Source of the DNA: Porpolomopsis calyptriformis
Lineage: Eukaryota > Basidiomycota > Agaricomycetes > Agaricales > Hygrophoraceae
Assembly (NCBI GenBank): GCA_951640195.1
Contig: OX621175.1
Span: forward strand, 1,476,470-1,540,469
DNA length: 64,000 nucleotides
Reading direction: 5' to 3'
Shown one piece after another: positions 55,501 through 64,000 of the stretch. The position numbers and the translations under genes are program-made. Position 1 is the stretch's first letter. Every line of letters begins with the position of its first letter. The notes beneath the pieces were generated by a model, which searched no databases, had not been told where the DNA came from, and saw only the letters and a list, made by a program, of their open reading frames with translations.

Positions 55501-57592
55501 CAAGGGAGGTACAGGAGTTGTGGTTCTCACAAGTGATCATGCCTGCTCTGCCAGTGGTTTTAGCCAACTACACCGGAATTATGGAGTATCTTCCTACAAG
55601 CGTCAGTAATCTCCAATGGAAAATAGGGACAAGACGTACGACCAAGACCATTCCCCTCACACCTGAAGCATTTTCTTCCATGCGAACCACTCTCTGCGAC
55701 ATCATAAATAACCAGCCCGATCTCCTAGGCCGATTCGGGTCCTTTTTCTTTGTTGTAGATGCTCGAGGTATCAAACTGCTCTCTAAGCAGCACCACCCAA
55801 CCGAGAATATATATCAGGCACTCTGTTCAATGATTCCTAACATGGACTGGGATTATATGAAGGACCGATCGCATGGAGAACTCTTGCTTGATCTTGGGAT
55901 TTCATACCATCCTCCTTCTAGGGAGGATCAGGAGCCATTGGTAGGGCTGTGGAGGTTAGATAGGATCGACGACTCGTACGACCTTATGGGGATGAAAAAA
56001 GGAATGACCCATTATACTGCCATGTTTGGAGCTTATGGAGGGAGACAGGCTGAAACCAAGTTGAAGAAAAGTCGGCTTGTACACCTTTGCTTCCGATCCA
56101 GCTACAACCTTTGCTTTGAGGTGGTGCGACTTCCTGGCCAAACGAACTACCTATGTGATGACTGTGATGCAGTCAAGACAAATGACCGATTCATGACTAG
56201 CTGTGATCACTGGAAAAAGCTGTTTCAATCTTCTCAAATCCAGTCATTCGGCGTTAGAGAAGAAGTTAGAGGGAGTGGGTTAGCCATTATAAAGCTTCTT
56301 GATGTAGCATCTGAAAAGGTAAGCAGCGAAATAACTGCAAACTAGAAATGTCTAATGATTGCCAGGCACAAGACTATATGTCGTCTGACCCTATCATTTG
56401 GATCAAGTCGAGCCTCTTTTTCAAGTTGTTGGCAAGAAGGCTAGCAGAGTTTCAAAACGTCCAACTACACCTTTCACGAAATCGACCAAGCAACTATGGA
56501 ATGATGGCTACGCTTATCATCCACCTGATTAAGCACACCATGGTCACGCCAAGGATAAAGCACACATTCTTGAATGATGTGTTGCGAGACCTTCGTTTCA
56601 GTTCGATAATGTGGAGGTTCGGAATGTTCTTTCTTCATGACCTCAAGTTGAAGAAAGGAGTGCTATCTCTAAGAGAACTACCGGAGGAGGATCCAGCTGA
56701 GGTTATCCAAGCGTATGGACAGTCCTTGAAGAAGCCACAGGCAACTCAAGCCAACCAGCCATATCACCTTATTCAAATGTATCAGCAAGATGCATGCCCT
56801 TGGGGTCCCGATCCATCTTGGTCAAGAATTCAGAAACTGTTGGAAACTGAGCCAGAGATTTTCCTTAGGGAATGGAGGTTGGATGATGACTGGGAAGCTC
56901 CTGAACTGCTTTACACAAAGCTGTTGTTTGTTGAGTTCACGCATCAGCTGTGGCTAAGTCTGGCAGAGCAGTTTGCATCAGCAGGTGTTTTACCCAAGCC
57001 AACCACAGTTCAGGAAGCAATGGAGACTTGGACGGTACCTGCGATTCAGCATATCATAGGCATTGACCATTGCCGATTCCTTCCTTCGAGCTGTGGCCTT
57101 AAAGGAAAGCTTCCTTTGAGTCACTCCCATGATCTATCATTTTCAGCACGTCGGGCAACCTTCTTCCCTGAACAAACTATCCAGATCCCAGAGAATTCAG
57201 TCTGGAAACCATACACCCAGCCTGGAGGATATATCTCCACTTACCACCAATATCTTGTGGATTGGGATATGGATGAAGGTGATCAGCTCTGCCGTGAATT
57301 GGACAATATATTTGGCCAGTTACAATGCCTTCCTGTAGGTGGCCTATCGAATAAAAAGGGGAAACAAGTCATATGGGGGATGAAATCAGGCAAGATCAAC
57401 TTTATTTCGAATTCAAAGTTCTATCGGATTGAAGAAATTGGGAAAGAGGTGGCTGCGCGTCCACGAACTCAGGTCCTAAAAAGGCCTCATGCTTCAAAGA
57501 ATATACTTCAGAGACGACTAGATGAAACCTTGGGGAGATCGATAAAACCACCTATTCGGAGCCGAAAGTCTGCCAAAATCTACCAAAAATGA
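52555..57592 (+). CDS. 1,540-residue unknown protein, candidate mobility factor
   Basis: Eight exons (52555-52632, 52717-52875, 52959-53063, 53117-53130, 53182-53259, 53309-53457, 53506-56318, 56366-57592) join in phase, including a 14-bp fourth exon. The N-terminal 190 residues are Ser/Asp-rich and disordered. A large globular region follows, with SDWTEWNGNYYWRAIANVFG, then a poly-Asp/Asn tract near residue 530, then conserved-looking blocks ELWFSQVIMPAL, GSFFFVVDARGIKLL and EPLVGLWRLDRIDDSYDLMG (about 1005) followed by HYTAMFGAYGGRQAE and FRSSYNLCFEVVRLPG. A Cys pair (YLCDDCDAVK) may bind zinc. I recall similar GLWRLD...YGG proteins as multicopy uncharacterised genes of mushrooms, but cannot name a function. 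No recognisable DDE, tyrosine recombinase or polymerase motif was found. It is the largest gene of the element and lies next to the right repeat array. Confidence 0.7.
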
Positions 57593-57922
57593 AAGCCTCC
57601 TGTGAGACAGAAAGCAGACAACAATCCTTCAGGTTCAGAGAGCGGGAAAGAGCAACAGGTTAGGGTTACTCGCTCAAAGGCCAAGGCTGCCCAGAAAGAC
57701 GAGGGAAGAAAGGGGGTGAGTGGTGTGCGGATAACTCGGTCAAGAATGAACGCTGCTAGGAAAGATGCGGAGAGAGAAGATTCAGGTTCAGGAAGACATA
57801 TAGTAGGTAGATCTCAGTCAAGAGTCAAGGCTGCTAGGGAACGGGCAGATTTAGAGTCTGATTCCGATTCCGATTCATTAGAGTACACAGATGAGCCAGG
57901 ATCAGAGCAATCTAGTAGCTAA
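57593..57922 (+). other. In-frame coding continuation after a TGA stop
   Basis: After TGA at 57590-57592 the same frame stays open for 109 codons to TAG at 57920. The sequence is basic and acidic by turns (RVTRSKAKAAQKDEG, RITRSRMNAARKDAE, SRVKAARERADLES, then DSDSDSLEYTDEPGS) and contains three related SR/K-A-A-(R/Q)K units. It looks like the true C-terminal tail cut off by a nonsense change, or a readthrough extension. Confidence 0.6.
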
Positions 57923-57949
57923 TGTATCGATTTGAAGATTATATATTCA

Positions 57950-60180
57950 CAGGTCTATTCTACCTATATGTGTTACACTGCTCATTGTGGTACCCCAATC
58001 AGTCTGCCCATGGGGATGTGGTTATTCTGGGATGTTATCACACTAATGCTATTGATTGAACATAACATGCTGATGGTTAGAGAGCTCGGTGAGAAGTTGA
58101 AGGTATAACCTCTGATACCTCTTACATGCTAATTACGGTACCCCAATTATTCCACACATGAGGATTGGACTACTCCTGATGTTTGTAGCACCAATGCTAT
58201 TGATTGAACATAAAATCCTGATGCTTAGAGGGCTCTCTGATAAGTTGAAGGTATACCCTCCCATACCTGTTGTATACTTATTGCGGCACCCTAGTTAATC
58301 CACACATGATGATTGAACTATTCCTAACCTTTGTAATACTCATGCTATTGATTGAACATAAAATCCTGATACTCGGAGAGCTCTGTGATAAGTTGAAGGT
58401 ATATCATCCGATACTTCTTACATACTATACCCCAATCATTCCACACATGAGGATTAGACTACTCCTGACCTTTGTAACACTAATGCTGTTGATTTAACAT
58501 AAAATCCCGATGATTAGAGAGCTCTCTGATAAGTTAAAGGTATACCACCCCATGATATCTTATATACTTATTGCGGCACCCTAGTCAATCCATACATGAG
58601 GATTAGACTATTCCCAATGTTTATAACACTGATGCTATTGATTGAACATGAAATCCTGATGCTCAGAGAGCTCTGTGATAACTTGAAGGTATACCCCCCC
58701 CTACCTCCTGTATACTTCTTGCGGCACCCCAGTCTATCTACACATGATGATTGGACTATTCCCAATGTTTGTAACACAGGTGCTATTGATTGAACATGAA
58801 ATCCTGATGCTCAGAGAGCTCTGTGATAAGTTAGAGATATACCCCCCTATACCCCTTATATAGCTTATTGCAGTGCCTCATTCTGTCCATATATTGTCAT
58901 TCCGAGCATCTGTAACACTGGTGCTATTGATTGAACATGAAATTGTGATGTTTAAAGAGGTCTGTGATAAGTTGGAGATATACTCCCCCATACCCCTTAT
59001 ATAGCTTATTGCAGTACCTCATTCTGACCATATATTGTTATTCCGAGCATCTATAACACTGGTGCTATTGATTGAACATGAAATTGTGATGTTTAAAGAG
59101 GTCTGTGATAAGTTGGAGATATACTCCCTCATACCCTTTATATACCTTATTGGAGTGCCTTATTCTACCCATATATTGTTATTCCGAGCATCTATGACAC
59201 TAGTGCTATTGATTGAACATGAAATTATGATGTTTAAAGATGTCTGTAATAAGTTGGAGATATACCCCCCCATACCCCTTATATAACTGATTGCGGTACC
59301 CCAAATAGTCTATAACTTAGGATTTTTGTATTCCCCACCTCTATGACACTGGGGCTATTGATTGAATATAAAACCCAGGTTTTTAAAGACCTCTGTAATA
59401 AGTTGGAGATATACCCCCCCATACCCCTTATATAGCTTATTGCGGTACCTTATTCTGCCTATACATCAGGATTTTGTTATTCCGAGCCTCTATGACACTA
59501 CTGCTATCGATTGAACATGAAATCCTGATTTTTAAGGAGCTCTGTGATAAGTTGGAGATATACCCCCCCATACCCCTTATATAGCTTATTGCGGTACCCC
59601 AAATGGTCTATAAATCAGGATTTTTGTATTCCCAGTATCTGTGACACTAGTGCTATCGATTGAACATAAAATCCTGATTTTTAAAGAGCTCTGTGATAAG
59701 TTGGAGATATACCCCCCCATACCCCTTATATCACTGATTGCGGTACCCCAAATGGTCCATAAATTGGGATTTTTGTATTCCCCACCTCTATGACACTGGG
59801 GCTATCGATTGAATATGAAACCCCGATTTTTAGAGCAGTCTATAGCTACTTATACTTATGCCTCCTCCTAAAACCTTACTATCTTCCACCACGACATACC
59901 AAATGCTCTAAAAATCGGAATTTTCTGTGGGCCCACCATTAGTTCACTGTGCCTATCGAATGGACATGAAATTGTGATTTATAGAGTGCAATACAATAGC
60001 TGGGCTGCATAATGGTATAAATGGAGTATTTTACATATATCTCAAGAATGGGACCGCCGATTTTTTTAATTTATGGCTTAAACTGATTGTATTGGGATGC
60101 CCTAACGATCCCCCAAAGAATTTTGAATTAATTTTGTGCCAGCATTTTGGTCATTTTGTTGATAATGGGTCCCTGATGTG
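57950..60180 (-). repeat. Right terminal inverted repeat with 12-unit subterminal array
   Basis: The complement of the left-end unit appears about twelve times. The landmark TCTGTGATAAGTTGGAG-like word lies near 58090, 58238, 58386, 58529, 58676, 58824, 58965, 59106, 59247, 59397, 59545 and 59695. Spacing alternates around 149 and 141 bp as on the left. The outer 340 bp (59842-60180) match 31312-31650 in inverted orientation. Confidence 0.9.
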
Positions 60181-61324
60181 ATTAATGAATGAATCAGTAA
60201 GATAATCAAAGTTAATTCTGAGGGGATTTTTACACACCTTAATCAAGCCATCCAAAGCCTTTGCTACCTCCATGGGAACAGAGAACTGCCGACTATAAGG
60301 ATTGAATAACCTGCCGGTCACCATCCGTTCGATTGCAGTCACTTGCTTCCCCAATCGTCCCACCAATTCCCATCTCTTCCTTGCCATGATGAACTTCGCG
60401 TAGTTCTTCTCTGGGGTCTCGATCTCGATCTCACACTCCTCCTCATTCAAATTGATATTATCCCACCACTTGTAGGCAGGACGGATAGTCTCTTTATGGC
60501 AGACATATGTCGCCAATCTCGTCCCCAATCTTAGCCTGAGGTCTCCAGCTGGGGTCAAGTGTAGGAGTTTCGGACGATACTGATCGACGTAATACCTCTC
60601 GAACAGGAGGGCCCCAAGGATGGGAGCATATTCCCGGGCAGGGTTTTTCTTCTTCTTTCCATCCGCCCACTTCCAGTTCGAGTACTTCAGAATCATCGTG
60701 TTCTAATCATCATCAACCAACCCATCCTCGTCGGTGATCCCATGCATCGTGAGGAAACTGTTGATGAACTCCTCTTGGATATTGTCCCATCCATGGACAC
60801 GAAAAAAGGTGAGAAGTTTGTTGTCCTTCTCATCGTCATCTTCCTCTTCCTGATCGTCTGCCTTCTGAGTCTCCTTCTGAGTCTCCTTCATTGGGGCTAC
60901 GGGGACAGCAGCCCTCACAGGTTGCCTTCTCCCCTTTCGAGATGGTGCAAGTTTTACGAATAACGATTCGTAGGGTCGCCTCTCAAGGATTCGTACATCA
61001 TCGATCCGACTTTGCACGAGGTGGATTTCCATCGGGAGCAGATGGGTTGCAATTGAGCCCCAAAGAAGCTCAGAGATCTATAAAGAGAACTTAGCTATTA
61101 ATTCAGTCAAATAATAGACAATCTACTATACCTCTGTCAGGCATGCTATCATCCCATGGTCATCTTCATTCTGGATTAGATGCCCATAACATATGTGCCG
61201 GTGCATGTACGCTGAATAGTCATTCAGCGATTGCCGCTGTTGGGCAATCTGGTAGTTGACCAGCAGGTCAAACCAGCGCGATATCTATTGTGTACATTGT
61301 GTACATGATTAGTTCAAGGACAAA

Positions 61325-61440
61325 TGATCATGCGCATTCACACCCAGTCATTTATGCACATGCATGGCTAGCTATCTATGCGCATGCGCATGTGTGGCTA
61401 GCTGTCTATGCGCATATGCGACTGGGTATTCATGCGCATC
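61325..61440. repeat. TGCGCA palindrome cluster in an intron
   Basis: The octamer ATGCGCAT or its core TGCGCA occurs at about 61329, 61377, 61383, 61408 and 61432 within the intron 61460-61285 of the GGQHR gene, embedded in words such as CAGTCATTTATGCACATGCA and TGGCTAGCTATCTATGCGCA. It resembles a degenerate minisatellite. Confidence 0.75.
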
Positions 61441-62539
61441 GAAATAATATGATCTCTTACCTCCTTCCATGTCATTAGCATCATGCTCAATAACTCCCTC
61501 ATTTTTTCAATCACCCACTCCGTCATCAGTGGCAGTGGACTCGACCCATCTCCACCCCCCACATCTATCAGAAATGCCATCCGTCCTGAGGCACTCTTTC
61601 AAACCAGGACTTGATCAGCGAGAATAGTGCGATCACTGTCCTCACTATATTCATCCTCGATCAGATTCACCACCTCATCACGATACTTTCCCAATGCCTC
61701 TCGATACTCGTCACTCGTCGACCCCATAAACATCCACGTCTGTGAAAAGCATCACTGAGCAATCTCATCGATGGCAGACAGAAGTCCTGTGCTCAGCATA
61801 TCTGTCTGCACTTGACCATCTAACCATTGGCGGCTTCGGCGATGCCTGTGGACAGTGAATTCCACTTGAGCATTCATCTCCCGCTGCTCCAACTCGTCGA
61901 TCTGAATGTTTGTCAAGGTACTCTTGCGAGAGGACGCAACATCTTTTAAGGTTTCCGCAGCCTTAGCTAGCTCAGTGGATTCCTTATGGATTTCCTCCGC
62001 ACTGGGGTGGTTGTGACTTGCACAGAATAGATAGTCAAGTTTGTACAACCCACACTGGATCGAGAAACTGAGGAACTTCAATCATATTTTAGTATTAACA
62101 TTGAATATAACAATAATAATAATATGAGCACTTACCGCCCCATAAGCTGACAGCATATTCTCGTCCAGCCATTTCCGATTCAATATTGTAACTTGGCGAA
62201 AGTATTGCCCTCGCTGCAACAATGCGTCAACAAGTTCAAACGCATGGGGAGTATGAATTATCGGCGAGAGCCGACTCCCGGCCAATTCTTTCATGGCATC
62301 TGCCTCCAGCTTTGTCGCCGTCGCCCTGTCTTCCATGCCTCTCGCCTTCACGATCGACCGAACTTGGGCCACAAGTTGTTCCTCAATCGTTTCGCGATAC
62401 ACATATTTGTTCTCGTTTCTTGACAAATACATCCCAAGCTCGCTATCCACTTTATCTATAATAATATCATGAGTTAAGTTAGTATATCAAAGTATGAACA
62501 ATGAGAGAAGATAAGGCATGCACAATCAGCAGAATAGTC

Positions 62540-62825
62540 AAATAGCGATGCGCATGAATGACCAGTGGTTCATGCGCATGCCCTTCCTATATTTGCGCAC
62601 ACACTACTTGCCCTATATGCGCATCGAGACCATGACCATTAGCTTAGTATAATCTATGCGCATGAATGACCAGTGGTCTATGCGCATAGAATATACTTCG
62701 AGTTGCCCATGCGCATCCAAAGCAGTCAGCAGGTGCGTATAAATCACTTGCAGTCTATGCGCAATAGCTGACTGCTCTGGATGCGCATTGGCAACTCGCT
62801 GCCAATGCGCATCGTCCATGCGATT
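62540..62825. repeat. Second TGCGCA palindrome cluster in another intron
   Basis: Within the intron 62842-62456 of the same gene the core TGCGCA recurs at about nine places from 62548 to 62806. The word ATGCGCATGAATGACCAGTGG is partly duplicated (near 62547 and 62656). The coding exons on either side lack such density. Confidence 0.8.
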
Positions 62826-63721
62826 ATTTCAAATGAACTCACCTAGGTCATACACACACACTTTCCACCATCTCTGCTCATTATATCTCGTCGTCGTTTT
62901 CCCTAGCAGCGCCCACATCTCCTTCACTCGATTGCCGTACTCATACATCTTGGCCAGATGCTTTTCCGACATGTTCCTCCGTCGCTCAAACTCCAGCGCA
63001 TTCTTCTCCAACAAGTTCATTTCTTCTTCGTACAAGTCCTTTAATTCCCACACTGCGGCACAGCGGTGCTGTCCTCCAAACGCAATCACCTGGTGTGTAA
63101 ACTGCTTCTCCAGAAACTCCAGTGGGGCCGGCCTCAGGACCTCTGGGTCCCTGGTAATCTGGCTTCCATCGATGTGGTCCATATAGATCCCAATCGGAAT
63201 CGCCAACTCTGTTTGGAATTGGAGGAAGCCGTTCTCGAGTAACGACTTCCTATGTTGCCGAACCTCGGCTTTAGACAGCGCCCGATCGTTGTACGTACCA
63301 AACTTGAGGTGATATTCGACCTCTTCTTCAGCTTCTTGCGCAGCGTACAGTTCGATCTGCGTGTATCCGACAAACGCCGCCCATTTTTTTGCTTCCATCT
63401 CGGTCGCCTTGCGCGTGGCTCGATCCATGTTCCGGAGCTCTTCCTCTTCAAGGCGAGCCGCTTTCGTCGCTTTCGGCGCTTTCGTGGCTTTCGTTGATTT
63501 TTCGATCTCCGCTCAGCACGAGCGGCATAACCTGACTAAGGGGATGGGAATGAGACTACTGGCATCCATGTATGTAGTACAAAACTGACGATCATATATA
63601 TGAGCTTGGAGGAAAGCCGACTGTCTGAGATTCATATATATGCCTTTACTTGCGTCTGCCAATCTGAATGCCACTCATCAGCCATATAAGGTTTGGACCT
63701 TTTCGCTGATGTACGCTTGTT

Positions 63722-64000
63722 GAAAGGTGCCATCTTCGCCAACGTGCTCTCCATCGAGGTCTGGCTGATCTGTGATGTGATAGTGAAGAAGAATTTACTC
63801 CCTTTCGACACCTCACTCTCCACCCACATGTTGCCCTGCATCAACAACACCAACCTCTTCGAGATGGAAAGGCCCAAACCAGTACCCCCATACTCCTACC
63901 AGGTGAATGAGTTCTCGTAGCCCATAAAAACAACCTGAATCGGTGTACTTACCCTCGTAGTAGACCCATCCGCCTGGCAGAATGTGTCAAATATCAAATT
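63722..64000 (-). pseudogene. NIK1: HATPase segment of a group III histidine kinase (continues outside)
   Basis: Reading leftward from the window edge, LIFDTFCQADGSTTR, an intron, and [15 protein letters not shown], then [20 protein letters not shown] and [20 protein letters not shown] are the G2 box and C-terminal strands of the ATP-binding domain of Nik1-type hybrid kinases. Similarity ends at MAPF (about 63722), where family members continue into the receiver-side linker, so this piece is cut there. It is in the opposite orientation to the N-terminal NIK1 relic at 14.6-16.0 kb. The upstream part of this copy should lie to the right of the window. Confidence 0.85.

Larger units (their letters stand above)
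31312..60180. mobile_element. 28.9-kb giant element with long terminal inverted repeats
   Basis: The outermost bases CACATCAGGGACCCATTATC at 31312 recur in inverted orientation ending at 60180. The first roughly 340 bases of each end match closely with a few indels, and homology continues through subterminal repeat arrays. Between the ends the DNA is AT-rich and holds at least ten multi-exon genes: Ulp1-like protease, AT-hook protein, two F-box copies, a small basic protein, three WAVR-HSFGH family members (one with JmjC), a sirtuin, a BAH-PHD protein and a 1,540-residue unknown. No integrase, DDE transposase, tyrosine recombinase, reverse transcriptase or helicase motif was recognised among the long genes. 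No clear target-site duplication flanks the ends (left TTTTTTG, right ATTAATG). KDZ-class DNA transposons of basidiomycetes are often linked to Ulp1 domains, so a relationship is possible but unproven. It could also be an inverted-repeat-bounded genomic island rather than a transposon. Confidence 0.75.
60238..63428 (-). pseudogene. Large unknown gene with GGQHR motif and three in-frame stops
   Basis: Exons 63428-62843, 62455-62136, 62075-61461, 61284-61132 and 61077-60238 keep a single phase over 838 codons, but TGA at 61754-61752, TGA at 61601-61599 and TAG at 60705-60703 interrupt it. The N-terminal part reads YTQIELYAAQEAEEEVEYHL, then AIPIGIYMDHIDGSQITRDP and FTHQVIAFGGQHRCAAVWEL. The GGQHR-A-A pattern recalls ParB/sulfiredoxin-type nucleotide-binding loops, a weak similarity. 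The rest is helical and charged (QKETQKADDQEEEDDDEKDN). The last exon ends LDGLIK with a donor GTGTGT at 60237, and the giant element begins 57 bp later, so the downstream exons are separated from it. No frameshifts are present, so the stops look like point mutations. Confidence 0.6.

Noticed and set aside
58270..59286. Repeated small frames in the right array (for example 59035-59286)
   Set aside because: They are the same repeat unit translated several times and have no counterpart of gene-like structure on the left side.
31312..60180. Starship, Maverick/Polinton, Helitron or LTR identity for the giant element
   Set aside because: No DUF3435-type tyrosine recombinase, PolB, FtsK ATPase, Rep/helicase or reverse transcriptase core was recognised, apart from the short Copia scrap at 40.1-40.4 kb.
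60343..61094. Plus-strand frames opposite the GGQHR gene
   Set aside because: They are antisense to exons with better coding composition on the minus strand.

Overview
The window is nuclear DNA of a basidiomycete fungus, most likely an agaricomycete. Genes are dense with 45-65 bp GT-AG introns. The G-alpha gene is of the expanded mushroom type, the fatty acid synthase is the basidiomycete beta-alpha single-chain form, and there are relics of a group III histidine kinase, a FOX2 multifunctional enzyme and an ERG24 reductase. Coordinates of multi-exon genes come from manual splicing; nearly all reconstructed models close with consistent reading phase across every junction.

Region 1 (1-12.1 kb) is ordinary gene space: a G-alpha subunit cut by the window start, VPS74/GOLPH3, an unknown three-exon gene, the chitin synthase chaperone CHS7, a coiled-coil protein whose frame is broken as assembled, and a 14-exon MFS transporter. 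Region 2 (12.3-30.2 kb) is a gene graveyard: truncated, intron-containing pieces of an MFS transporter, TRAPPC11, ERG24, NIK1 and FOX2, then about 12 kb of a fused fatty acid synthase lacking both ends and carrying inactivating changes. One intact orphan coiled-coil gene sits among them. The breakpoints are abrupt, and the FOX2/FAS junction lies on a perfect 18-bp palindrome.

Region 3 (31,312-60,180) is the main discovery candidate: a 28.9-kb AT-rich unit bounded by long terminal inverted repeats. Each terminus has a near-identical segment of about 340 bp followed by an array of 141/149-bp repeats (7 copies left, 12 right). Inside are a Ulp1-like SUMO protease, an AT-hook protein, an inverted pair of F-box genes around a Copia remnant, a small two-exon gene, three members of an unrecognised family sharing a WAVR-HSFGH-type motif (one fused to a JmjC domain), a sirtuin, a BAH-PHD protein and a 1,540-residue unknown protein. 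The cargo centres on chromatin and SUMO/ubiquitin control. I recognise no known transposase; the 1,540-residue protein is the best candidate for mobility.

Region 4 (60.2-64.0 kb) holds a large gene with three in-frame stops and no frameshifts, whose introns carry clustered ATGCGCAT palindromes. The repeat unit ends 57 bp beyond its last readable exon. At the right edge the HATPase part of a NIK1-type kinase appears in the opposite orientation to the N-terminal NIK1 relic 48 kb away. Several frame breaks are single-base length changes in homopolymers, so some 'pseudogene' calls may be consensus errors. The truncations and internal stops cannot be explained that way.
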